Shown here one piece after another: positions 40,201 through 49,150 of a DNA stretch of 64,000 bases. The position numbers were made by a program, and so were the translations under genes. Each line of letters begins with the position of its first letter. The stretch's first letter is position 1. The notes under the pieces are model-generated. The model made no database searches. It worked only from the letters and a program-made list of their open reading frames with translations, and was not told where the DNA came from. This DNA comes from Lagopus muta (Eukaryota > Chordata > Aves > Galliformes > Phasianidae): the NCBI RefSeq assembly GCF_023343835.1, contig NC_064442.1:18710501-18774500 (forward strand). The letters run 5' to 3'.

Positions 40201-41930
40201 TTTACTCGTGACATTCTAAACAAATTGGCTTTGTTCACTCTTCTAAACCAGAAATAACTACAGCAAATCCAACAGCAAGATCTACAGCTGCAGCCAAGGC
40301 AGTTCTGCAGATCAGCTACGTTCTGCAGAATCCCACAGAGCCAGCTGCAGCAGGGTCACACCTCCCCAGGTACAAAAAGAAAAGGGTCCTTTCACCTTTA
40401 TCGACTTCTGGTCACTAGCTCTGCTATACTGAGGCTAAGCACTCAAGTTATACAGCTCAGGGGCAGCATAAGGAAGAAGAGAAACCACAGGCCAGAAAAC
40501 AGGAGCTTGTTTAATAAGTCAGCTCCTAAAGAACCCGCAGGTGAATCCACCAGACTTAGGAAACACACAAACAGGACCCTGCTCAGCACTCCTCACTGGC
40601 AGAACATTTCCATCACTTCACTTAAGCAAACGCAGGTCAAACGGTTGCGCCTGTCCAACACAGCTCGTGATTATCACAGCCTTACTCATTAAATAGTCAC
40701 CACCTTAATCACTACCTCAGTGCGAAAAACTTCAAGTTACCAAATGTTTGCATGTCTGCTTCCTGTTTGCAAGTCTTCATTTCCCTACATTAAGATCAAT
40801 AACACGTCAGGATCCTGGGAGCACAGAAATATCCATCCACGACCAGGAGATCTTCCTTAGCTGCACGCTGGCAATCAGCAAGAGTCTCTACACAGTCCCA
40901 CGCACACACAGCTATTATTAAAGTTATGAACTTTGACTTCGGAAGTGCCGTTTACCAATTTCCTACGTGAGCACCGGGGCTGTTGTTTGCACCAAGCTCC
41001 CATAAACTCGCTTTACAGCACGTAACACTTTAAAGACGTTAAAGCAGCCGCACGCCGGGCAGCACCACTCGCCGGAGCAGCTCGCATTTAGCACTGGAAG
41101 CGCCCGGTTTCGGGGCGCCGCGGCCGCGAGTTAACACGGTGAATTCGATCCCCCCCCCCCCACCGCTCCGCACCACATTCCTGGACAAGGAGCAGCGCCG
41201 GCAATCCGCTCGCCGGGCCTCCGAGCAACACCGCGTCAACCCGAACAAAAGGAAAGCGCAGGAAAAGCGGCCGGCCGCAGAGAGCTGCGTGCGCCGGGGA
41301 GGCGTGCCGGGCCCGGAGCCTCGCATTTCTCCCCAGCGCGGGGCTCCGCAGCCGGGCCGGTTTTACCGTAAGGCAGCAAAGCCGTTTGTCTCAACTCAAC
41401 GCCTAAAGCCAAGCGCGCAGAAATAGGGCTAGAAGTAGGAGCTCGGAGTGGCCGCCGGCACCCCGACCCCCCGGGCGGCGGGGCGGAGTGCCGGGGCCGC
41501 GTTCCACCGTCCGCAACCGCCGCTCGGCCCCGGCGCCCGCCCGCAGCGCCCCGACGGAGCAGAGCCGCACCTGGATGACTTCGTTGACCTCGCGGATGCA
41601 CTCCACCATGTGCTGCAGGATCTGCTCTGCCGTCAGCACCTCGTAGCGGTAGTCCTCCTCCTGCTCGGGGCCGCCGCCGCCGCCGGGGCCCGGCCCGCCG
41701 CCCAGCCCTCCGCCGCCGCCCGGGCCCAGCCCGCCCGTCTCGCCGCCCAGCAGCCCGTCCCGCTCGCCGCCGACGCGCAGGCCGGGCTCCACCAGCTCCA
41801 CCTCGCCCAGGTCCAGGTTATCGTCGGGCTCGTCCTCTTCGTCGTCCTCGTCGTCCTCCTCCGCGCCGCTGTCCTCACTGCACTCCTCGTCCTCGTCGAA
41901 CTCGTAGTTGTAGCCCTCGTCCGAGTCCAT
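1..41930 (-). CDS. ARIH1: E3 ubiquitin-protein ligase ARIH1 (HHARI), 5' ten coding exons, partial
   Basis: RBR-family E3 ligase that takes ubiquitin from an E2 such as UBE2L3 onto a RING2 cysteine and works with neddylated cullin-RING ligases. Ten exons join in frame to 349 codons: 41571-41930, 23400-23467, 16372-16516, 12552-12644, 12113-12168, 8577-8643, 7899-8005, 7432-7474, 6089-6160, 1-36 (continuing). Predicted order: acidic segment (about 13-48), Gly-rich segment (66-88), UBA-like domain (about 99-148), RING1 with ligands C181, C184, C198, H200, C203, C206, C226, C231, IBR with C271, C276, C292, C294, C299, C302, H307, C312, then the first RING2 pair C339/C342. The human protein is 557 aa. 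Numbering here runs five residues lower, from a shorter acidic/Gly region, so the catalytic cysteine (human C357) should be residue 352, just beyond the window. All junctions are GT-AG and phases match. Identification is by near-identity to vertebrate ARIH1 known from memory, not by a search. Confidence 0.97.
37..6088 (-). other. ARIH1 intron 9
   Basis: This 6.05-kb intron has GTGAGG at its 5' end and CAACAG at its 3' end. It is AT-rich with short A/T runs, for example A-rich DNA near 267-283. I see no exon, RNA gene or recognisable transposon. The small open frames inside are unrelated to any family I know and lack splice context. Confidence 0.8.
6089..6160 (-). CDS. ARIH1: ARIH1 coding exon 9
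   Basis: 72 bases, 24 codons, phase 0 at both ends (acceptor CTAACAG, donor GTGAGG). It encodes the linker between IBR and RING2, starting [18 protein letters not shown], residues 314-337. It matches vertebrate ARIH1 with no change that I can recall. Confidence 0.96.
6161..7431 (-). other. ARIH1 intron 8
   Basis: A 1.27-kb intron with consensus ends. Long open frames of up to 154 codons occur by chance near 6771-7235. They show no conserved motif, and I see nothing else here. Confidence 0.8.
7432..7474 (-). CDS. ARIH1: ARIH1 coding exon 8
   Basis: A 43-base micro-like exon (acceptor TTACAG, donor GTGAGC). It completes C299 from the previous exon and encodes [14 protein letters not shown]. 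It supplies IBR zinc ligands C302, H307 and C312. Confidence 0.96.
7475..7898 (-). other. ARIH1 intron 7
   Basis: A 424-base intron, AT-rich, with an A-run near 7603. No other feature seen. Confidence 0.8.
7899..8005 (-). CDS. ARIH1: ARIH1 coding exon 7
   Basis: 107 bases, phase 0 to phase 2 (acceptor TTCGTAG, donor GTGAGA). It encodes the core of the IBR domain, beginning [18 protein letters not shown] and ending at C294-GRQF, residues 264-298 plus two bases of C299. Confidence 0.97.
8006..8576 (-). other. ARIH1 intron 6
   Basis: A 571-base AT-rich intron between the two IBR-region exons. No other feature seen. Confidence 0.8.
8577..8643 (-). CDS. ARIH1: ARIH1 coding exon 6
   Basis: 67 bases. 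The first G completes M241, then 22 codons (residues 242-263) starting [18 protein letters not shown] cover the helix between RING1 and IBR. Acceptor CTGCAG, donor GTGAGT. Confidence 0.96.
8644..12112 (-). other. ARIH1 intron 5
   Basis: A 3.47-kb intron. A 148-codon plus-strand frame (10750-11196) is Ser/Thr/Pro-rich and shows no family resemblance. I see no RNA gene or transposon. Confidence 0.8.
12113..12168 (-). CDS. ARIH1: ARIH1 coding exon 5
   Basis: 56 bases ending in phase 2, so M241 is split AT|G. It encodes [18 protein letters not shown] with the last two RING1 ligands, C226 and C231. Acceptor TTTCCAG, donor GTAAGT. Confidence 0.97.
12169..12551 (-). other. ARIH1 intron 4
   Basis: A short 383-base intron that separates two RING1 exons. 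No other feature seen. Confidence 0.8.
12552..12644 (-). CDS. ARIH1: ARIH1 coding exon 4
   Basis: 93 bases, 31 codons, phase 0 at both ends (acceptor ATTGCAG, donor GTAAAA). It encodes [20 protein letters not shown] and following residues to Q222, carrying RING1 ligands C198, H200, C203 and C206. Confidence 0.97.
12645..16371 (-). other. ARIH1 intron 3
   Basis: A 3.73-kb intron. Its one notable element is a 37-base homopolymer at 16218-16254, listed separately, about 120 bases past the exon 3 donor. The rest holds nothing I can name. Confidence 0.8.
16218..16254. repeat. Homopolymer T37 on plus strand (A37 in ARIH1 pre-mRNA)
   Basis: An uninterrupted run of 37 T, preceded by a T-rich stretch with G interruptions. 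It is the longest homopolymer in the window. No retroposed body or clear target-site duplication is visible beside it, so an expanded A tract is as likely as a retroposon tail. Confidence 0.95.
16372..16516 (-). CDS. ARIH1: ARIH1 coding exon 3
   Basis: 145 bases. The first G completes R143, followed by 48 codons from [10 protein letters not shown] to NYPNS. It spans the end of the UBA-like domain, a basic linker and the start of RING1 (C181, C184). Acceptor TTCTGCAG, donor GTGAGT. Confidence 0.97.
16517..23399 (-). other. ARIH1 intron 2
   Basis: A 6.88-kb intron. It contains a (TCC)n tract at 18557-18571, an A16 run at 20296-20311 and an A-rich patch near 22300-22350. A 163-codon plus frame at 18477-18968 has no recognisable domain. 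No RNA gene or transposon recognised. Confidence 0.8.
20296..20311. repeat. A16 homopolymer
   Basis: Sixteen consecutive A on the plus strand in ARIH1 intron 2. Simple-sequence run only. Confidence 0.9.
23400..23467 (-). CDS. ARIH1: ARIH1 coding exon 2
   Basis: 68 bases. It encodes [23 protein letters not shown] (last codon split AG|G), the second half of the UBA-like domain that contacts NEDD8 in ARIH1. Acceptor TTCTAG, donor GTAAGC. Confidence 0.96.
38684..38695. repeat. (AT)6 microsatellite
   Basis: A short AT dinucleotide run inside ARIH1 intron 1. Confidence 0.85.
41150..41161. repeat. C12 homopolymer (G12 on ARIH1 strand)
   Basis: Twelve consecutive C on the plus strand, so a G12 run in the ARIH1 pre-mRNA about 410 bases past the exon 1 donor. 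It could help form a G-quadruplex; only the run itself is observed. Confidence 0.9.
41571..41930 (-). CDS. ARIH1: ARIH1 coding exon 1 (start codon, acidic and Gly-rich N-terminus)
   Basis: 360 bases, exactly 120 codons, donor GTGCGG after ...EVNEVIQ. The start [17 protein letters not shown] is the known ARIH1 N-terminus and its ATG has a strong context (G at -3, G at +4). The open frame runs further upstream but contains no ATG; only GTG is found at 41975. Residues 13-48 are mostly Asp/Glu. Residues 66-88 are mostly Gly with Pro and Leu breaks, shorter than the mammalian Gly run. The last 22 codons begin the UBA-like domain. Confidence 0.97.
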
Positions 41931-42104
41931 GGCGAGGCGGTGAACTGGAGGCTCCCGCCCGCCCCCCACCCTCACTCCCGGCCCCGCCGCGCCTCGGCCG
42001 CCTCAGCGCCAACAAAGAGACGCGGCCGACCCGCTCCGTCACCGCGCGCCGCGCACGCACGGTACGTCACGGCACGGAGCGTGACGTGCTGCGGCGTGAC
42101 GCGC

Positions 42105-42116
42105 CGCGCATGCGCG
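42105..42116. promoter_or_regulatory. NRF1 binding site (perfect palindrome)
   Basis: CGCGCATGCGCG is a full match to the NRF1 consensus YGCGCAYGCGCR. It lies 175 bases upstream of the ARIH1 ATG. Confidence 0.8.
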
Positions 42117-42185
42117 GCGGCCGCCATCTCCCTTCGCCCCGCCGGGAGCCATCTTGAGCCGCCCCGCTCGCCTCTTCCCGCCCGC

Positions 42186-42229
42186 CGCCGCCATCTTGGG
42201 TGTGGCGCGCCGCCATGTTGAGTGTGGCG
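42186..42229. repeat. Tandem 22-bp duplication carrying a YY1-like box
   Basis: 42186-42207 and 42208-42229 are adjacent copies differing at two bases. Each holds CGCCGCCAT followed by CTTG or GTTG, then a shared GTGTGGCG end. The first copy keeps the full YY1 core CCATCTTG; the second has CCATGTTG. Confidence 0.9.
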
Positions 42230-42289
42230 TTAGGCCGCCTCGGCCCGCGGGGCGGGCGGGTTGGCGGTGTGCGCGCTGCTGTTGTGCGG

Positions 42290-43165
42290 GATGAGCAGGA
42301 GGGGTGTGAGGGAATGTGGGGGACGTAGGTAAAGAAACGAGAGGGGAGTGGGAAGGTAAAATTGGAGGGAAGTGGCAAAAAAATGGGGGGAATGTGAGGG
42401 AAATAGAGACGGCAGAGTAGAGAAATGTGAGGGAAAGAAACAAGGACAGAAATGCGAGAGAAAAAAATGAGGAAATAGGGAAATGTGAGGGGAATGTGAG
42501 GAAATTGCTGGGAAATGTGAGAAAAGATGGGGAAGTAGGAAAGTGGGAAGGAAAGAAATGAGAGAAACAGGAATGCAATATGTGAGGGGAATGTGAAGGA
42601 AAGTACAACAGAAATAGCAGAAATAATGAGGGACTGTGAGGGAAATGGAAAGAAATGTGAGGGAAACATGAATGAAAATAGGAGGAAATAGGAAAATGAG
42701 AAGGAAGGAAATGTGAAGGGAATTATGGAAATATGAGGTGAATGAGGAAAATGTGAGGGAAGCTTGAAGGAATTGGCGAACCAGAGGAAAATGTGAAGGA
42801 AGTGGAATTATGAATGGAAAAAAAAGTGGAAATGGAAATTTGAAGGAAATAAACCAAGGAATGTGAAGAAAAGTGGTGAGGGAATTGACAGGAAAATTTG
42901 GGAGACAACATATGGAAATTGAAAAAAATGAGAAGGAAAGAAACAAGAGAAATGTGAAGGAAATGACAGAAAAATGTTAGGGCAACAATATAAATGTGAG
43001 GAAAATGAAGGTATGAGGCAAATGTGAAGGAAAGAACTGTGAATGAAATGCGATGGGAAGATACAAGGAAAATGATGGAAACATGAGAGGAATGTGAGGG
43101 AAATGATAAGGGAATGTGAGAAAATGAAAGGGAATTATAAGGAAGATGTGAGGGAAAATATGTTC
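42290..43165. repeat. Purine-rich degenerate array upstream of ARIH1
   Basis: About 870 bases in which the plus strand is almost wholly A and G, with recurring AATGTGAGGG or AATGTGAAGG cores. Instances include 42388, 42423, 42480, 42653, 42749, 43020 and 43090; I counted about 19. Spacing is irregular, so it is a decayed minisatellite or expanded simple sequence. The minus strand is pyrimidine-rich and lacks stops, which explains the overlapping 189-238 codon frames there. Confidence 0.9.
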
Positions 43166-45257
43166 AGTGATGTGCTAGCACCAGAAAGGATGTGCAAGGC
43201 TTTGCCCTGGCCGTGCAGGCTGGGGGCAGCGCCTCACAAGCAAGATCTATCAGACCTATCTATCTCTGTGTTTCAGAAGGCCATCTCCGGTGTCCCAGGA
43301 AGGGATTGGATATCAGGACTGCAAGCAGTGGGTTTCTGTGCACAGACGATGTTTTCCAAGGAGAGCAGATCCACACGTACCTCCCAAGGAAAACTGACTT
43401 GGCATGGGCCATGCAGGTAATTCTGCCTTTGGGGAAGACCACACAGCAGCAGACAGCGTTCAAATGCTGAACAGCAATACCTCCCTGTGGGCTCAGGGAT
43501 AGGCAGTGTTTCTGACATGTTTTTCACTGGTTCCCAGCCATGAAGCCTTGTGTGACCCCAGCCGTGCCAGGTGCCTCTGTGCTCCGTCTGGTCAGCAGAG
43601 ATAAAAATACCCAGTTTTTCACAGTTGTGCTGGGCTAGATTGCCTTTCTCCAGTGGGCTGCATAACCCCCCAAAAAATCTCACAGGATAGGTGCTATAAA
43701 AAGAGGCAGCATCACATAGTGCCTTGTCACTGTTTATTATTGAATCTGGCATTTAGCAGGAGACAGAGTATGCACTAGTGCCTTTGTCACATGGTCACAA
43801 ACAGACCTTTTGCAAACAGCAAATGGTGTTCTAGAGTGCTCTGGGCAGGTCAGGGACCTGGGGCTGCAGCTCCCAGGTGGCTCCATCCCTTGTAGGGTCT
43901 CTCTTGGACACTCACAGGGTAGATACAGACACCAAGATGGTTCCCAGGATGCTAGGATGCTGCAGGAGTTGAGCATCCTTCAGATCTTGCAGCACCCTGA
44001 CCGCTCAGCTTGCCCACAACCTGTGGGCTTTCTCCAGACCTCTCCATTTCTGATATCAGACGTGCTCAGCCTGGTACAGCTGAGGGATGGGGGAGGCGAG
44101 CTGGGCTTATTGTTTGCAGCCGTTTGGGGAGCGCAAGGGACTCTGGTTGGCTTGGTAACAGGCTGCAGCCTGGCCCAGAGGAGAGCCAGCTGATCCCATA
44201 TCCTCCACTGCTATTCACTGCGGATGTGAGGAGACTGCGCAGCCCCAGGAGGAATTCCAGGGCCACCTTTTGCCCTCCACAGCAATAATCTTCTGCTTCC
44301 TCTTAGCCTGGGGAATTATTTCTACCTGGGTGACGCTGTTCATTCTGATGTAGTAACATTATTCACCCTCTTTGCCTGGAGGAAAATGACCCGTGCCCTG
44401 AGGGCGGGGGATACTCAGCCTTACCATACACAGCGTAGGTGTGATGAGTTTCATCAGCTCTTACGGGCAGGAGTCATTGCAGCACCTGGCACAACAGGAT
44501 CCTACTTCCTGCTTGTGCTTCCACCATCTTTATGCAGCACAAACAATAAATACCTTGTGAAACAGACAGAGGCACGTGCAGAAAATGAGATGTTTATTTT
44601 CTGCTGGAGCACATAAAGCATAATGATAGCCACAGTGTCAGGGACTTCAGTTCAGGGTAACGCAGGTAGATGTCCCTGGGGATCCAAGCAGGTTAGGTGT
44701 TTGATTTCCTGGGAGAATCTCTCTGGAAACCTTTCTGGGTACCAGTCTGCAGCTTTGGATATACAAGCAGTGCCAAAAATCAGCCCTGTGTGTTTTGTAG
44801 CATCACAGCTGCTCCCAATGAGTTCACTGCCCAGTGTCCTCCCCAGACAGTTGTGCAAAGCCCTGCAAATACCCCTCTCATGCCAAGGCTCTGTTCTCTT
44901 CCTAGAACCCATGGGCACCCAGGGGAAGGAGAAGGTGCTTGGCAGTGCAAAATGATGGCTGCTTTGCACCAGGAAGGCGGGAGGGGCAACACCTGCATTT
45001 GGGGACCCTGCCAAAGCCCTGTTTTCCATCCAAGAGCATCACGCTGGCGGCCTGCTGTCCCTGAGCTGCCCTGAGATGGCCAGGTCAGGAGTGCATCGCA
45101 GTGACACACGTGGGTGCACGTGGGGCTGGGGAGATATTTGGGCTGGGCATATACATTCCCTTATGCCAAGCTACTAGTAAACAAAGTCAGCTCCCTAATT
45201 ATCCAACTTATTTGGAATGGCAAAGGCCTGGACATTAATCATCCTGTCCTACATAAG

Positions 45258-45265
45258 TATAAATA
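45258..45265 (+). promoter_or_regulatory. Lone TATA-like box in the intergenic gap
   Basis: TATAAATA, flanked by AT-rich DNA and followed by mixed sequence. No conserved coding sequence follows, so this is only a candidate promoter element, for example of a noncoding transcript. Confidence 0.25.
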
Positions 45266-45719
45266 ACACTGGCTTTGTTTAGCTCCAGACTTACCAGCTG
45301 GATGTTTGCCAGGCTGGTGCCACCTCATGTGTCAAGTGACAGTGGCTTGGTTGGTTGTCTCACATCCTCTCCCACTACGTATCTCCAGGACCCTCTGTGC
45401 CAGGCAATGGCTGGCTGCCCATCTCTGCCTGTGTCCTGGCAGATAAGGGTCACAGAGCAGTGGTGTGTCCCCAGGGTGACTGTCACCCCAGGGGCTCAGT
45501 GTCCTATCCAGCTGGTGACATGAGTCCTCGCCTACATGTAAGCAAGTATATGAACCCCAAGGAGTTGAGAAAGGTGCTTGAGTGGTAGGATTTTGCTTTG
45601 TCAGAGCTTTGAAACTTCCTCGGGGCCACACTTGGATGCGGATCCAACCCGTAGCCAGAGATGACCTTTCTCTCCGGGACGGGGTTACCCAGGTGTCATA
45701 ATTTGTTTTTTCCTCCTGT

Positions 45720-45915
45720 TGCTAGGGAGGGCCCTGCGCCCGGGCGCGCAGCCCTGCAGCCACCCGAGCATCCTCGCCGCGGGTGTCGGCGTGCCCCGAG
45801 CTGTGAGTGCCTCCTCGCTGCCCTCTCCTGGCCCCTGCCGACGCTGCAGAGGTCGGAGCCTCCTCGCTGCCCTATGCCCCTTCTGCTTCGTGCAGTTCTT
45901 CGAGGTACGGTCACT
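45720..45915. promoter_or_regulatory. Orphan CpG-rich cluster
   Basis: A 200-base patch with roughly a dozen CpG in its first 80 bases, set in CpG-poor intergenic DNA. A 15-base direct repeat (CCTCCTCGCTGCCCT) occurs at 45810 and 45859. It could be a small promoter, enhancer or remnant exon; nothing decides between these. Confidence 0.4.
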
Positions 45916-48900
45916 GTCGTACCCTGAATGGGAATGACGCCTTCCACCGGAACATCGGGAACAGGGCGAATCTCACTGCATCACACAACAGAGCCATTTA
46001 GAAATGCCTTTACATTTTCTTGCACATAGATATATCAAGGAAGGCAGGTTGACTTCCTGCTCACAGTGTGCCAGTTAATCTCCAGGCGTTAATGAAACTT
46101 CACCTTTTGGCGAGGACTGTCAGTCACAGCAGCTCCCCACACCTGCAGCACACACACTCCTGTTGCCTTCCTCCTCCTACCCAGCACAGGGTTGATGTCA
46201 GACAATTGTTGCCTTTCAAACTCTATTGATTCCTTTTTTACAACAGGTTCCAGTGACAAACATTTATAAACAGTGATGGGATCTTCTCTGTGCAGTGAAG
46301 AATGCCAACACACAAATGTGGTTCTCCTTTGGTCCCAGCCTTCTTCCTTGGCTCTGTACCAATCAGCACTTTGCTGATTACTGATAATTTTGCTCGTTGT
46401 GCCCAGAGCTGCATGTGTCAGTTTGTGTTAGTGACAAAACTGGTCTGTTTTGTCCAAAACAAAACAAATTTAAAACACTAACACGTTCCTCTTAAAAGCA
46501 TTGACTGGTGTGAAATTCTAGCCCTGCTTTTTGCAAAAGTTACAAAGTTTCTGACTCAATCCTCACTGCAGAGCCCTGGGTTCCCGCTTTCCCCTTGTAC
46601 TGTCTGTGAATGGTACCCACAAGAAGCACGGCTGCTGCTTCAGTTCATTATGAGGGGATCTGTGCTGCCTCGGGGAATATTAAGACTCCAGCTACCGAGG
46701 AAAGTTGAAAACTGCTGTTCTACTTGGTCTGAAAAATGATTTAGATCTCCATAGGCACCTGGTGCTTTTTCATTTTATTCTTGCAAGAGCTTAATTACAC
46801 AAGTGATTCTACTAACTGTTAACACTGAAGCTGACAAGAGTAAAATACTGCATTGCAATCACCTTGCTCCACGAAGTTCAGCACACGCTTAAGGGATTTA
46901 CAGGAGCAGGGCCTCCCTGCATTCATTTCCAGACAGAGGAACTCTTCCCCGCACATCCATGGGTGTTTGACTGACTCCAGTTCAGCTGATTGCTTAGATC
47001 TGCAGATGTGACTGAGAGCAGCCAGGGACAGCAGCCACGAATACTCAGCCTCCACAATAACTCACTGCAGTCTCCCTTCTATCTGATAGCACCATGCAGA
47101 GCCTGATGTTTAAATGATCCCCCATGCAGTCCCACGGCCCTGACACAAGCAACCCCTGAGCCCCTGTTTGCTGTACCAAAATGCTTCTAAAGTGCTGGTA
47201 CTCCTGCCTCCCTCCTGCTCCATTGCTCCCTGGCTCATGTGGGGCTGAGCAGATATCCCTGGGGAAAAAAGAAAAACTCTATCACCTGAGACCTGTGGAG
47301 ATGCTGCAGTGGAAAAAGGAAACCCAGGAGATTTCTCCATGCCCAGCTTCTGCTCTCCTCCCTCGGGGCTGATTTTGGCTGCCTGCACGCCCATTAAAGA
47401 CCTGCACCATCAGCATGGGCTGAGATGCCCCTCAGATCACAGAGGTTTGTTCAGCCACCGAAAAGCTGGAGATAATCCAGAGCAAAAAGGCTTTGCAAAT
47501 AATACTGGTAGTGCAAATACCACCTGGCTGAGCTGTGTGGCACTTAGTCAGGAACCCAAATCCTTCAGACTGATTAACACATCTTGCCCTCAAGCACGTT
47601 GCCTTAGACTCTGCTTTTAAGATCATATTTGTTGAAATATTCCTCCTGACAAAGCACCTGGAGCTGAGATTCACTCCTGCGCTGAATCTCTCATACTTGC
47701 TCCTGTTGCATGTGCTCTGTCACCTGGCAAGGCTGCTGAACTGTGCTGAGAAATTCATTTGCCACGTGCATCTGCCAAGCCATTCAGTGGCAGCATGTAG
47801 CATGACTTGCAGTGGTCAAGGTGCAAATCGATGGACACATCGATGAACAACCAAGTGGAGAAAGCAAGTTGGCCTTGAAAGCTTCTGAGTCCTCAACCAT
47901 TAATGTCAGAGATCTGCAGGCAGTTGCAGAAGATGGTCTGTGTTCTCCAGAGCCCTCTTCCAGCCACAGCAGCAGCAGGCCCATTGACCTGGGAGCTGGC
48001 TTCATTCGGGAACAAGAGTGTTAGATAACGCTTGGCTCAAAGAGCAAAACAAACAGGAAAGCCCTGGAAGCACCCTGCGAAGGTTTCCATGATCACTCAT
48101 AGCAAACTGATCCCAGAAAGTGAGGCAGCCAGATTTAATAGCGGGCAGCACGGGTCGGACTCAGCCCTGCAGAACATCCAGGCACGTGCTCACATCCAGC
48201 AGGACTCCAGCAGGTGTTGGGATGGACTGTGGCCATGGGACAGTCAGCCTCCCCCACTCCCCTTTCACAGGCTCACGTGCTTCTCACCAGCAGAGGAATC
48301 TGTATGCAAAACATGCACCTGATTAAATGCAGATGCAGCCAGCGTTATAGGGAATTGGGAGGCGTAATAGATGGCTTTATCCATAAAAAAATGCAGTGTT
48401 ACACAGAGCTCCACTGACAGCCCAAAGGCCACAAAAGTGGACAAACCAGAAAGACCCAAAGCGTGACAGCTTTATCACAATTTACAGCAGAGTAACCAAT
48501 TTCTATCTGTACCTCATGCCGTGGTGGAGAGCACAGCTCTCTGCACATCCCTCAGCCGCTGCACTCTGCCTGGAACGGGACAGCCCTTGCAGACCAACAC
48601 GGGGTGTCCGCAGGTATCTCTGCAACAGGCATCAGCTTTCTGATGTAAAGATGCATTCCTGACTCAGACCGTTAGTCTGGATTAACGCTGGCCAGCTAGG
48701 AACGAACTTCTCTGAGTCATCCCCCAGAGACATCGGGGCCCCTAAAATAGCAACAGCAACAGAGTACACAGAAAGACTGGAATATTTTCACCACAGGCCG
48801 TGATCACAACGTTTTACATAAGTCTGGTGAACAGCCAACCAACACAAACTGAAATAAGGATTCACTGCAAGCCACAGCACCCCTTGTCAGAGCACCCACT

Positions 48901-49150
48901 GCCCTGATGTGCCCCCAATAAGCCGCGTTTGGGCCTTGCTCGTGAGCCCCAGGAGCTCCATCCTGGGGAACCGCCTCCTTTTGGAGCTGTGCTGCAGGGG
49001 ATGTGCTCCCAGGCTGCCCAAGGCTGACACCGGACTTCAGCTGGCCCCTCACTTTTACGCAGTGGCTGCAGACCGCCACGCTTTGTCCTCCTGGCTCTGG
49101 CGCTGCCGCCTGCTTTGTGCCCATCCTTGGGTTTTGGTTCAGCTTCCCCC

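Larger units (their letters stand above)
23468..41570 (-). other. ARIH1 intron 1
   Basis: An 18.1-kb intron, the largest in the window. Simple repeats: T11 at 24126, A12 at 25012, A11 at 28791, (AT)6 at 38684 and C12 at 41150. About the last 530 bases on the promoter side belong to the CpG island. Open frames of up to 202 codons (36184-36792) occur, with no recognised motif. I see no nested gene. Confidence 0.75.
41931..42235 (-). promoter_or_regulatory. ARIH1: ARIH1 5' UTR and core promoter region
   Basis: TATA-less GC-rich DNA just upstream of the ARIH1 ATG. It contains two TGACGT half-sites (42064-42069 reversed, 42082-42087), a palindromic NRF1 site (42105-42116) and several YY1-like CCATnTTG motifs (42148, 42191, 42213). 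The YY1-like boxes read AAGATGGC or CAACATGGC on the ARIH1 strand, the sense orientation usual for YY1 near start sites. The exact start site cannot be read from sequence. Confidence 0.75.
41040..42240. promoter_or_regulatory. CpG island covering ARIH1 promoter, exon 1 and start of intron 1
   Basis: CpG density rises sharply at about 41040 and falls off after about 42240, where the purine-rich array begins. The island covers coding exon 1 and the NRF1/CRE/YY1 cluster. No TATA box is seen upstream of the ATG, which fits a broad housekeeping promoter. Borders are by eye. Confidence 0.85.
43166..49150. other. Intergenic region between ARIH1 and HEXA
   Basis: About 6 kb without a gene I can recognise. 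The human gene TMEM202 sits in this interval, but no matching exon was seen here. The interval contains an orphan CpG cluster (45720-45915) and a lone TATAAATA box (45258), both listed separately. The remaining short frames look random. Confidence 0.7.

Noticed and set aside
41931-41975. A 15-residue N-terminal extension of ARIH1 from an upstream in-frame codon.
   Set aside because: The upstream codon at 41975 is GTG, not ATG, and the downstream ATG has a strong context and matches the known ARIH1 start.
41448-42221. A 257-codon plus-strand frame opposite ARIH1 exon 1.
   Set aside because: It is the antisense shadow of the acidic/Gly coding exon and promoter; its Ala/Arg/Val/Leu-rich product has no family resemblance.
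42039-42946. Three overlapping minus-strand frames of 189-238 codons rich in Ser, Phe, Pro and His.
   Set aside because: They read the pyrimidine strand of the purine array, where stop codons (which need purines) are rare. All three frames being open points to composition, not coding.
45719-46001. Short frames in the orphan CpG cluster that might be an exon (a donor-like CGAG|GTACGG lies at 45904).
   Set aside because: Several frames are open at once, none resembles a known protein, and no acceptor partner or second exon was found; kept only as a regulatory candidate.
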